The notes beneath the pieces were generated by a model. The model saw only the letters and a program-made list of their open reading frames with translations. It was not told where the DNA came from and ran no database searches. Positions 24,902 to 34,217 of a DNA stretch of 64,000 nt are shown here, piece after piece (positions within the stretch are counted from its first letter, which is position 1; every line of letters begins with the position of its first letter). The translations under genes were made by a program, and so were the position numbers. Origin of the DNA: Neostapfia colusana (taxonomy: Eukaryota > Streptophyta > Magnoliopsida > Poales > Poaceae); the NCBI GenBank assembly GCA_030760725.1, contig JASWHV010000008.1, positions 54,163,671-54,227,670 of the forward strand. The letters run 5' to 3'.

Positions 24902-25323
24902 GATTGGTATCAGAGCCACGTTGACCGTAGGACGCAGGCCTAGTCATAGATTGGTATCAGAGCCACATTGACCGTAGGACCCAAGCCTAGGTAGAAGTCA
25001 CAGATTTGCATTAGAAGCCACATTGACCGTAGGATGAAAGACTAGGTAGAGTGGACACCCTAAACCACATAGGACCCCCATTGAATAAGCTTGAATAGGA
25101 GTGGTGTGAACTTTTGTGATGATTGCTTGTGTTTGAGTGCTTAGTGTGAGTTGTGGGACACTTCAGCGTTGTCTATATCTACACATAGTAGAGAGATGTG
25201 AGATACTTCCGCATGTGTTCACATCCTCCTAATAAAGATATTTAGTCCATCCACCTTGATGCATATAGTTGAGGGGATCAAAGTAAACTTCTAACTTCTA
25301 TTATACCCAACTCTCACTCACAA
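24902..25323 (+). other. Element X PBS and leader, with duplicated primer binding site
   Basis: A perfect PBS for initiator tRNA-Met, TGGTATCAGAGCC, is at 24905-24917. A second perfect copy is at 24952-24964, and a third degenerate one at about 25004-25018, each followed by CAC(G/A)TTGACCGTAGGA. The rest of the leader is non-coding. Confidence 0.85.
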
Positions 25324-25629
25324 ATGGTGAGGTAAAACGACGGCCATCAAAGGAGGAACGCCCGTGGCAACCAGGAACCACAAGAGGATGACCATGTTGA
25401 GGTTCCTAAGAATGCTGACCCCGGGGCTGGTGCAAACAATCTGGAACGGTTGATGGCTATGTAGAACCAACTCATGCAAACAATGATCCAAACTTTGGGC
25501 CAGCTGCAAGCCAACAACAACAATCCCGTTCCTGCACCACCACCACCACCACCGCCGGCTCACAACAGATTGGGGGAGTTCATGAGGACTCGACCGCCTA
25601 CTTTTGCACAAGCTAATGATCCCATGGAG
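25324..25629 (+). pseudogene. gag N-terminus of element X
   Basis: Homologous to the gag start of B and C (ATG GTG AGG...). The fourth codon is a TAA stop (25333-25335) and a further TAG lies near 25462, where relatives have CAG. It ends in the segment equivalent to TRPPTFAQANDPME at the S1 insertion; the last five bases, TGGAG, are the target duplication. Dead. Confidence 0.85.
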
Positions 25630-26039
25630 TGTAACACCCCAAAATTTTGATTCAAAACTCTAAATCATGTTAAGAGGGGGATTTAAAAATTTTTGGACGT
25701 GTTGCATGTTTTGCAAAAATTCAAATTCAAACTGGAATTCAAATTAAACTCAAATCAGAAAAGAAATAGAAAAAAGAAAAAGAGAAAACAGAAAAAAAAA
25801 CCGGCCAGTGGGCCGAAACCCACCAGCCGGCCCAGCCAGCGCCCGCGCCAGCCCGCAGCCGCGCGCGCCGCTTTCCCCCACTGACAGGCGGGACCCACCA
25901 GATCGTCTTCTACCTCGCGCCGCGCCGGACTCTCTCTCACCCGAATCGAAACCGATCGGGAATTCTCGCGTATCCCAGCCGAATTCCGTTCGGGGGCGAC
26001 GCAAACTCGATCTAAACCACCCCGCCGCCTTTCCCCGTC

Positions 26040-26047
26040 TATAAAAA
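26040..26047 (+). promoter_or_regulatory. TATA box of solo LTR S1
   Basis: TATAAAAA lies at the end of a GC-rich stretch, with a T/C-rich start-site-like region 30-40 bases downstream. It is the likely retrotransposon promoter; its activity is unknown. Confidence 0.55.
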
Positions 26048-28007
26048 CCCCGGCCTCGTTCTGTTTTTCCCACGCGATCGCCGATTTTTACTCCGGTGAG
26101 AACCGAGACTTCTCCGGCGAATTCTGGCTGATCTAAGCTCGGAATTTCCGATCTAACTCGCTGGTCTTGATCCACCGCCTCCGGGGAACCTTGCAGGTGC
26201 AGAAAACTCAGTGATTTGCGGTGTAAACACAGCGCCGACGAGCTTCCCCGTGGTTTTGCCTCGGACCTCGTCGCCGATCACCTTCTAGGACCTCCGAGCT
26301 CAAGAAAACCCCCAAGGTGAGATCGCCGACCTCTCCTCTACCGATCTATGCCATAAAATCACAGTTCTAGGAAGAATTCCCGAAGGTCCAAAAGTTTCCG
26401 GCGAGATCGCCGCTTCCCGCCGCCGTGCGCCGCCAGCAGCACCGCCCGCGCTCGATCAGAGCGACGTGGCCGCTTGTGCGCCGTTTATTTTAAATCGCAC
26501 GGTAGGGTTTAAACCCCCGCGTACCGGTTCGACGTTATAATCTCAGCCGTCGGTTTAAAATCGGACGGTCCACGTCAGCCCCGCGTTATAAAGACTGGAA
26601 TTCTTACGTGCTACCCCCTGGGGTTCTCGGGAAATAAGAGCTAGCCCCGGAAACTTCTGTCTAGCCCCTGGAACTCCAGAAAATCATGAAAATTCATTTA
26701 AAAATCAGTTTTAGCCCCTGGACTTAATAAAAATTAGGAAAAACACCTCTGATAAGTGTAGCTAGACCCCTGGAAATTCTGAAAATAATATTATAGACCC
26801 TGTAATGGGGTGAGTTTACCTTTTTAGCCCTGTTTAGTATTTAAATTAGGAAATTGAATATGTGGCTAGTGTTTAAAAATTAAAAAGTGGGACAAACATA
26901 TTGTCATAATTAAATTAAAAACTTTCTCAGTATTTAGAAAACTTTGGAGTGAGATAAAAACATATTTTGGGCTGAATTGAATCTGTCTAATTTATTATTC
27001 ACATTTAGGGACACATTTTTAAGTAATGAATAGTTTTAGAAAATAGGGAAAATAATTGTGAAATAGTTTACATCAGAGGCAAAAGTCAAAATATGTTATT
27101 AAATTATTTAGGACCAGAACCTATTCTGTTTAGATGATGTGTATTACTAATTTCATAATAAAGAATACATTTATTTATAGGAAAATAAATCTGAAAATAT
27201 AGCAACTAGTAAATGATAAATGGAGTTTCTAAAATCCAAAGAATTCAGTTTAAGGTTGGTAGAAATTCTAAAGGCACATATGGAGAAGAAAAATACTTTT
27301 CATACATACATGGTAGTGAAAAGGTGTAGTAGTTGAATATAAGGAATTTATTTAAATTGGAAACTCATATATAAATAGTAGGTAAGTATAAATGGGAACA
27401 CAAAAGTAGGAATCATATACACATGATTAAAAGTGCATGCAAGCCACAACTCAACACACATAAAGTAACCACAACACATATAATGGTGAAGGACTTTCAT
27501 AAATGTGAATGTGTGGTTTGTATGAAGTAGAAGTGTGAACTATGTCTTATGATTGTTGTTTTTCTTTTGCTATGTGTGATGGTATGATGTAGAACCTGCT
27601 CAAGAGCAAGTTATTCCTTTCCAAGACCAGGACTACCCATTTCAAGAGCAGCAAGAAGGAGGCAAGTGTCCTTGACCACTTTGATCCTATGCTAGGATGT
27701 GTAGCTAGAATTATTTGCATTGTCAATTGAAATATGAAACCCATGCTAGGAAGTTTCCCTAGAATTGCATTACCTTGTTTCCTTGTAGCATTGGGTTGGG
27801 ATTCATTTATCATGTCATTTATTATTATGCATATGCTTAGCCATGCTTAGAATGGGATATTTGGGATATGAGATCATCAGTTTATTTTACCATACTCTTG
27901 AATGAGATATTGTGAGTCATGTAGAGGTAGGGATCAAGGCAAGTTGGATGTTTTGGTTGTGTGCTGGGTGCACGAGACTTGGGTTTGTGTTTAGTACTTG
28001 CCTGGAT

Positions 28008-28450
28008 CCTAAGGACCGGTTCATGGAGCATGTAACCTGGCTTTACAGTGCCAACCACATGCTGAGATGGGGCAGCTTGGCCAATTAATTAGGTGTATCC
28101 CCGGCGTAGTATGGGTGTGTTGGATGGTGCGGGGAGTAGGTGTCAGCTGGACTACCATATGAACCGCAAGGCTCAAGAGGGGGCCACTGCAGCGGGGTTG
28201 GAGCCTCTTGTATGCTGTTAGGGGTGAAACCTCAGTGGGCCCACGCTCGTCGGGAATCCCTTTGTAAAGGCTACGTAGTGATCTCCTGGCTACACACCTG
28301 GGAAGTGTGAATGTGGTTCGTAGCCACTGGCATAATGGAGGTTCTTTTAGTCCACCCGGCAACGGGGGATGAAATCACTACATGTGGGTACAGTGGTACA
28401 AACTCTGCAGAGTCAAAACTGTCATGACAGTCGTGCTCACGGTCAAGAGC
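28008..28450 (+). other. Dyad-rich module shared by LTR families S and G2
   Basis: A block of about 440 bp in solo LTR S1 aligns by eye with about 46208-46640 in C (G2), although the rest of the LTRs differ. It begins CTAAGGACCGGTTCATG and contains CCTTTGTAAAGG (28259-28270), ATAATGGAGGTTCT, ACTCTGCAGAGT (28402-28413) and ACTGTCATGACAGT (28418-28431). It is non-coding and lies well downstream of the TATA box, so probably in R or U5. Confidence 0.65.
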
Positions 28451-29070
28451 GGCTTGGACTTATTCATGATTAGAGGAGTGATGGATTTGGAAGTTGTGGA
28501 TGTTAAGCGGGGAGCTTAACATTGGAAATGATGTTATGGTTATTTGATTATGATGATGGTATGGGAGATTGGGACCATTTCACCTGTGTAGTAATGTAGG
28601 TGCTTAATAAGCTAAGGTGATAGGTATTAATTGCGTAGTGCTTTAACCATGAGTTCAATCTCTCCTTGCTCTAGCCATGCATGATATAATTTTCCCACAC
28701 TTGCTGAGTACCATTGGTACTCAACCTTGCATATTTTGTTGGTTTATATTGCTGCTCAGGTCAAGATAATGAGGTGGTGTATAATGACCAAGACTTTGGA
28801 CCCGAAGAAGGTTTCTAGGTTCATGGAGACCCCCAGGCAACGCCTGTGACAGAGCCCTCAAGAATAATATTCCGCTGCTAGTTTATTTACTTGTGATGAA
28901 CTTATTATTGTCCATCGAGACATTTACTATGTAAGACTTACTTATATTCGACACCTGGCTTGTAATAAATGATGCTTCACTATTTGTCATCACATGTATG
29001 AGAAAATGATCCTGGCATACATGTGATATTCACTTGGTTGTTCTTCGGAAAAACCGGGTGTGACATGGAG

Positions 29071-29611
29071 GCCAATGATTGGTTGAAGTCCATGGCGAAG
29101 AAGCTTGCCATAGTTCAGTGCAATGATCGAGAGAAAGTTCTCTTCGCATCGCACCAACTTATGGGAGCAGCCGCTGACTGGTGGGACGCTCTCTGCAATG
29201 CTCATGTCAACCAGGAGACTATCACTTGGGCTGAGTTCAAGGAGAGTTTCCGCTCTCATTACGTCCCTGTTGGAGTCATGATGCTAAAAAGGCAAGAGTT
29301 CGAAGGTCTCCGCCAAGGACGGAAGAGCGTGAATGAGTACCTCAACAAGTTCACGCAACTGTCTAGGTATGCCCCCGAAGATGTCAACTCGGATCAACGG
29401 AAGCAGTACTTGTTCAAGAGAGGGTTGAACAATGAGATTCAATTTCAATTGTTCAACAACGACTATGCGAACTTCCTGAAGCTAGTTGACAAAGCCATAG
29501 TGGTTGAGAGCAAGATCTGAGAGATCGAGCAAGAGGGCAAAAGAAAGATGCCATACCAGCCACAAGGGAGCAACGTACGCCCCAGCTACATGCCCCCAGC
29601 TGCACTGCAGT
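29071..29611 (+). pseudogene. gag core of element X
   Basis: Continues gag directly after the S1 duplication (EANDWLKSMAKKLAIVQCND). It includes the gag core landmarks WWDALCNAHV and FKESFRSHYVP, then LKRQEFEGLRQG and RKQYLFKRGLNNE. The frame is open to TGA at 29518-29520, where relatives have CGA (ESKIREIE), so a C to T change. It stops at the CACTA insertion; 29609-29611 (AGT) is the target duplication. Confidence 0.88.
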
Positions 29612-30030
29612 CACTACAGGAATCCCGCAAAGAAATGTCGGCTCTATAGCCGTCAGTAAGGTACTGTAACCGACGACCATAGAGTAAAGCCGTTGGTTTA
29701 CCGACGGTCATAGCTGTCGACTCATGTTCGACGTTCTTAAGGACTTATAGCCGTCGGCCCCGATGAACTTAGACATTAAAGCCGTCGGTAAACAGAAACC
29801 GACGTATTTACTTTGAAAACCAACTAAGACCGTCGGTCTGTCCAAACCGACGGCCATAACACCATAAAGGTGTCGGCCCGCTGGTCCCGACGTCTTTATT
29901 GGGATTTCAAACATAGGACACGTGTGCGCGCCTGGGTCATATAGTCGTCGGTTTGGGCCCCAAACCGACGGTCATACGGCAGTTATGACCGTCGGCTTGT
30001 CCCACACCGACGGCCTTACTAGCTTTTTTT
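29612..30030. repeat. CACTA left terminal and subterminal repeats
   Basis: After the terminal repeat there are at least eight copies or variants of a 10-12 bp motif, CCGACGGYCATA or its complement GCCGTCGG, for example near 29700, 29848, 29964 and 30008. Such arrays are the transposase binding regions in this superfamily. Confidence 0.8.
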
Positions 30031-30267
30031 AAAAGAAAAAAATTGCGCCTGCTTTCACTGCCTCCCCGGGTGGGGAGCCTCCCGGCCATACAGGCCACCA
30101 TACAGGCCACAATCAACACATTACAGCATTCATCAATAAAACACATTGCATAGAAGCCATAGTCATAAGCAAAACACAATAAAACAATGAGTTCACATAG
30201 TCATACAACAACTAACTTCGATGTAACGAGTTCACATCCAAATTACTCCAAAGGACCATTGTGAAGA

Positions 30268-31185
30268 TTAATCCGCTTCCATGTCATTGTTTGAACCTCC
30301 ACTACTTGCACCTCCGGCGTTCAAATTGAGGAAATCATCGCAACTATGAGGCGTTACATGACCGGAACCCTACAAGAAACAAATAAAAGTTAACTTTGCA
30401 TTAATAGTTACAATTCATATGTATCAATCTTTCTAAAATTCACAAATGGTCAACTCACATTTGTAATTGACTTAAAGGTATTACCAACTATGTAATTGAA
30501 TAAGTCGCTAAGTAGTTTTCCCCGAGGATTAGATCGATCTGCCGTAGAGCTAATGATTTAGTAATCATACCGCTTTGGCACCCGGAGGTGTTGATGGTTG
30601 ACTATGCCCCGAAGCGAAGGGCAACGATGGGAGAACACCTGGGTAAGGCTGCAATCTAGGGGCCAACATTGACATGAATCCCTGAGATTGTGGAGGATAG
30701 GCTTGACCACTCTGGCAACTCTGAGACAAATATGGTTAGTATTTCGTACTATAAGTCGAGTTAATAAGAAATATGGTTATACCTGTGAAGAAGAGCCAAC
30801 TTGTTGTCCGGGCTAAATCGGACGAGGCATACTGAACTGCGATCCAAAACCACCTTGAGGAAAGAACTGCATAAAGTAAAAATATTCAGTTACTGACTTT
30901 AACACAAATATGGTAATAAGTACACCAACTTAAGTAAAATAGTAGTTTACTTGCGACATCATCTCGAATTGAGACTGTTGTGGCATATTGAACTGAGTTC
31001 CGGTATTGCCTTGACCTAAGAACTACATGAATTAAATTATTCGTGAGATCTTAAATAGAAACAGTTTGTAAATGAATAAACTATTCAATTGTTAAGATTA
31101 CAAGATATCTGCTCCATATACAAATACTGCATCTGCTGCTGCATCTGTTGCACCTGCATCTGCGTCTGCAGCTACATTTGCTGTT
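30268..31185 (-). pseudogene. Gln/Pro-rich multi-exon gene remnant inside CACTA
   Basis: Reading the minus strand, five in-phase blocks are bounded by AG and GT: about 31185-31102 (QMQVQQMQQQMQYLYMEQ), 31022-30951 (24 codons, containing GTQFNMPQQSQFEMMSQ), 30866-30783 (28 codons, FFPQGGFGSQFSMPRP, then one internal TAG), 30720-30571 (50 codons, SCQSGQAYPPQSQGFMSML) and a last exon 30369-30268 ending SSGGSNNDMEAD and TAA. Two exons repeat the pattern F-x-x-Q-G-x-x-G-x-Q-F-x-M-P. The N-terminus is not identifiable. I infer the C-terminal part of an accessory protein carried by CACTA elements. The exon limits are by eye. Confidence 0.5.
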
Positions 31186-31348
31186 GTTGTTGCATATATA
31201 CATATAGTACATAAACATAAAAAAATTCAAATAAACATAATTGAACCCTAACTAACATATATATATGATAATGAAGTTCACATACACATATATGGATAAA
31301 ACACAATGTAAATTTGCATAAGTAATGATATTGCAATGCATAGATTAA

Positions 31349-31561
31349 GGGTGTGTAAAATTTAGATCGATAATCCAATCCATTTCTCATCCAACAATAA
31401 TTTAGATCATCCAATCCATTTCTCATCCAACACCTACGAAATAATAATTGGATCATCCAATCCATTAAGCAAACATCGACTTGGATGATCCAAGGCAAAA
31501 AAAATATGGATCATCCATTCATCCTATCTAATCTAACATTGATGTCAAACAAAACACACCC
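31349..31561. mobile_element. MITE, Tourist-like (213 bp), inside the CACTA element
   Basis: The ends are GGGTGTGTAAAATTT and (complement of the right end) GGGTGTGTTTTGTTT, flanked by TAA at 31346-31348 and 31562-31564. A 3 bp TAA/TTA duplication fits PIF/Harbinger-derived Tourist-like MITEs. The inside is AT-rich with several copies of GGATCATCCAATCCAT in both orientations. No coding capacity. Confidence 0.72.
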
Positions 31562-31679
31562 TAATCAATCCACAAAATTACGTACTATCACACTAATTAA
31601 TAAGTAGTGATATAAAATTGCGTAAAGAATAATCAATTTTATAATATAAAACACAATATATTGCAATTTAGAAGTTTAA

Positions 31680-32000
31680 ATTTAAACCTTGTTGTCAGAA
31701 GGGGCGAGGCGCGTGGGGGAGCGCCGATGGCGCAGGTGAGCACGGAGAGGAGGCAGAGCAGGCGGCGGCAAGGAGGTGGAGGCACGCGGGAGCGGCGGCG
31801 CGGGGCACGGAGCACCGCGGCGCGGGAAGTGGTGGGAGCGGCGACGCGGGGCGCGGAGCAGGCAGGAGCGGCGGCGCGTGGCGCGGAGCAGGCGGGAGCG
31901 GCGGCGCGGGGCACGGAGCAGGCGGGAGCTGCGGCACGGGCGAAGCGGGGAGTGACGGGAGCGGCAGCGCGGGTGGAGCAGAGGCACAAGTGCGGGATCG
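31680..32000. repeat. GC-rich block with 30 bp tandem repeats in CACTA
   Basis: A strikingly GC- and CpG-rich stretch in an otherwise AT-rich element. Between about 31837 and 31940 a 30 bp unit (GGAGCGGCGGCGCG then GGGCACGGAGCAGGCG) is repeated about 3.5 times. An open + strand frame through it (about 31661-32041) repeats GAAARGAEQA, but this follows from the 30 bp period and is not taken as a gene. It may be a promoter or first-exon region of the minus-strand gene. Confidence 0.6.
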
Positions 32001-32039
32001 ATAGAGTTTACAGGGAGGAGCTTAGCTTAAGTGGCAAAT

Positions 32040-32426
32040 AAAGTTATGGTCGACAGCCTAGCCCCGACGAATTTAATTTACCGGGTGGGCCCCATGTTAA
32101 GACCGTCGGCCTAGCCGACACTTTTACGTTAAGGCCGTCGGTATGCTGACCTGGCCAACGCCTATAACTTTTGAGCGGGAGAGTAAAATTCGGAGCCCGC
32201 CGGACCCAGCTTATAGCCGTCAGCCACGTTGCTGAAACTGACGGCCATGCCTATGAACATCGGTGTACCACGCCTAACCGACGCCCATAATTTCTGTCGT
32301 CGGCCGGCCGACGATTTTAATTTTATTGACGTCGGTTACAAAAGACCGACGATTTTAGGCCACCTAAAGTCGACGGCCCTGACGGTTTTAATCTAGCCGA
32401 CATTTGTTTGCCCGATTCTTGTAGTG
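32040..32426. repeat. CACTA right terminal and subterminal repeats
   Basis: Mirror arrangement of the left end, with variants of GACCGTCGGCC/GCCGTCGG and CCGACG near 32100, 32138, 32218, 32290 and 32340. It ends in the inverted copy of the terminal repeat. Confidence 0.8.
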
Positions 32427-32429
32427 AGT

Positions 32430-33277
32430 ATGGATCGTCCACTTCTACTTTTCGCCCTAATCAACCACCACAGCAACGTCCTGTTACACAAGCACCTCGT
32501 GTGCCATTGCCTCCTGCGCCCCGACCCAACATGGGCGCTTATGCTCAAAATGACCCTCGTCCCAACGTCCCTGCTGTCTTGGGCAACAAGGCATGCTTTG
32601 CATGCGGAGAAACAGGACACTTTGCGAGTCAGTGCCCAAGGAAAGGTCCTGGACAGCCAAGCAACGCGCCCAAGCAGAACCCACGGCCGAACGGAGGAGC
32701 TAAGCAAGGCAACCGTGGACAGCAGAACTACGCTCGTGGCAACGTGAATCATGTTTCTGTTGAGGACGTGCAACAAGCTGAGGACGTCGTGATTGGTATG
32801 TTCCTTGCCAACTTCAACCCAGCCACTGTTTTATTTGATTCCGGAGCATCGCATTCATTCATATCATCCAAATATGTTGCCAAGCATAACCTGCCCATAT
32901 CAGACATGAAATATACTATGTTAGTTAATTCTCCCGGTGGAGAGATGAGGACTAATATAGTATGTCCAAAAGTAAACCTTAAAATAAGGAGGGTAGACAT
33001 CCTTGCCAACCTCATTGTCTTAGACTCCCAAAGGGCTTGATTAATACTTGGAATGGATTGGTTAAGCAAGCACAACAGAGTGATACAATGTGCTAAGAGG
33101 AGCGTGCAGTTGACAAATGAGCACGGAACTCGTATTGAGTTCGAGTAAGCCCAACCGGCAACCTAGAAGGCAACGCTGAACCATGTCAAAGAAGCAATGT
33201 TGGAAAGCATTCCGGTGGTTCGAGAATTCTCGGATGTGCTCCCGAAAGAACTTCCAGGTATGCCACCTGATCGGGAC
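32430..33277 (+). pseudogene. Nucleocapsid and protease of element X
   Basis: Resumes after the CACTA element. It has a CCHC knuckle CFACGETGHFASQC near 32600-32640, a basic linker (KQNPRPNGGAKQGNRGQQN) and the aspartic protease site LFDSGASHSFIS near 32833. The frame is open to TGA 33038-33040, caused by an inserted base relative to C. The remainder to 33277 is the protease-RT linker (VPEVPGMPPDRD in relatives), cut by element C after GGGAC, the presumed target duplication (33273-33277). Confidence 0.88.
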
Positions 33278-33436
33278 TGTGACACCCTCATCTCTGGTTT
33301 ATGCATGTATTCATATTACATGTAGAGAAAAACATTTTAAAAGAAGTGGGAACAGAGAAATTATCAAATAGATGGCCAGTAAGAGCCGAATCTAGTTCAC
33401 AGAAAGCACCGAGGACAACTTCCGCGGCCCGCCGGC

Positions 33437-33822
33437 CACGTGGCAGGCTCAGGCTCATCTCCGCTAAGAGGGAGAGGTCCGACCCTGAGGAACACGTGTT
33501 GCTCGGAGCTAGCCTCTGCGGAAGAAGCAAAGGCATTTCTGTGGGACACGTGTCGCCACCGGAGCTTATCTCCGGGAGGTCCGACACTGTTGGACACGTG
33601 TTAACCTTGGAGCACGTCTCTGAGGAAAGAAGGAGAGACCAGCACTAACACGTGGCATGCGCGGAACCACCTCCGAGTAAGAGAGCAGGTCCCGACCGCC
33701 AGGATACGTGGCACACGCGGAGCTCACCCCCGAAGGAGAAGGGAGGTCTCGCTCGTTGACACGCGGCACAACCGGAGCTCGTCTCTGCGGAGAAGGAAAT
33801 ACCAGGCCCCGAAGGACACGTG
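33437..33822 (+). promoter_or_regulatory. Tandem G-box (CACGTG) array in G2 U3
   Basis: Core sites are CACGTG at 33437, 33493, 33547, 33595, 33649 and 33817, with degenerate TACGTG at 33705 and CACGCG at 33760. Spacing is 48-57 bp, near 54 bp. Each unit also has GGAGCT and a CTCCG/GAGG pair. CACGTG is the plant G-box/ABRE core bound by bZIP and bHLH factors. The array lies about 200-580 bp upstream of the TATA box. Equivalent arrays are in X, B, D and the 3' LTR of C. Confidence 0.75.
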
Positions 33823-34009
33823 GAGCTTCCGGAGCTCATCACCACGGAGGTAACGAGTTCTGGAGCGGTTTTTACGCGTAAGAATACCGGTACGTAAAGA
33901 AAACCGACTTGAATTCCACGATGTTACTAAAGATAAGACGTTAGGATCCAACAACGATCTGAATAAGACTCTTATTCGGGGTATAATCAGATTAGGACTA
34001 TTCTCTTCC

Positions 34010-34021
34010 CGATTATATATA
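34010..34021 (+). promoter_or_regulatory. TATA box of element C 5' LTR
   Basis: TTATATATAG lies in the context CCCGATTATATATAG. The matching box in the 3' LTR is GATTATAAATAG near 45290, and in B TATAAATA. It is the likely start of genomic RNA. Confidence 0.6.
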
Positions 34022-34187
34022 GTACCCAGAACCTCTGGCCGAAACCACAAACTTCTTTTCCAACTCCTGAGCCGACGACTTAGAGCCCTAGCCCTAACTC
34101 GCCGAGTAAACCATCGCCGAAGAACAACAAGGAAGATCGCCAGAGGAAAGCAAAAAGGACTGAGGAGGACCTCGAAACCGAGAAGAA

Positions 34188-34217
34188 CGTAAGGTAGGAC
34201 TCCTATACCACCTTACG
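34188..34217 (+). other. Conserved hairpin in 5' part of G2 transcript
   Basis: CGTAAGGT (34188-34195) pairs with ACCTTACG (34210-34217), with a further inner pairing TAGGA/TCCTA. It is also present in both B LTRs (for example about 21617-21646, reverse), in X (about 22960, shortened stem) and in the C 3' LTR (about 45465). It lies about 175 bases downstream of the TATA box. Confidence 0.6.

Larger units (their letters stand above)
25630..29065 (+). repeat. Solo LTR S1 (3436 bp, family S)
   Basis: Runs from TGTAACACCC to ...CGGGTGTGACA and is flanked by a perfect 5 bp duplication TGGAG (25625-25629 and 29066-29070). There is no internal coding region or second LTR, so it is the product of LTR-LTR recombination. 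It has a TATA box TATAAAAA at 26040-26047 within a GC-rich promoter-like region (25800-26600), followed by AT-rich sequence. It shares a module with G2 LTRs at about 28008-28450. No gene seen in it. Confidence 0.93.
29612..32426 (-). mobile_element. Non-autonomous CACTA (En/Spm-type) DNA transposon, 2815 bp
   Basis: Starts CACTACAGGAATC and ends GATTCTTGTAGTG, with imperfect terminal inverted repeats of about 32 bp (28 of 32 match by eye). It is flanked by a 3 bp duplication AGT (29609-29611 and 32427-32429), the size typical of CACTA elements. Removing the element and one AGT restores the gag continuity seen in C (CCGCAGTATGGATCG). Both ends carry many short subterminal motifs. The inside has remains of a Gln/Pro-rich multi-exon gene on the minus strand, which is why minus is given; no transposase domain is visible. 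Confidence 0.92.
10651..33277 (+). mobile_element. Element X: host Ty3/gypsy element (family G2) split by A, B, S1, CACTA and C
   Basis: Five interrupted pieces read as one + strand element once the insertions are ignored. They are LTR (10651-11357 and 22863-24901), PBS/leader (24902-25323), gag (25324-25629, 29071-29611), and nucleocapsid plus protease (32430-33277). The junctions are supported by target duplications: AGTGA/GGTGA for B, TGGAG for S1 and AGT for CACTA. The 5' end of its LTR lies beyond element A, off the left edge, and the rest of pol lies beyond element C, off the right edge. It must be the oldest insertion in the window. Confidence 0.88.

Noticed and set aside
24905..24964. 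Sequences complementary to tRNA-Met taken as tRNA gene pieces
   Set aside because: Only the 13-base primer binding site is present; there is no cloverleaf and no A or B box.
25750..26175. 141-codon minus-strand frame and shorter + frames in solo LTR S1
   Set aside because: They lie in a GC-rich promoter-like region, have no domain, and the equivalent frames in S2 are not the same length or sequence.
31661..32041. 126-codon + strand open frame with Ala/Gly/Arg repeats
   Set aside because: It follows from the 30 bp GC-rich tandem repeat; all frames through it are open and there is no recognisable domain.
33437..33822. Regular spaced repeat resembling a CRISPR array
   Set aside because: The whole unit, not only a repeat core, is conserved; there are no unique spacers and the context is a eukaryotic LTR.
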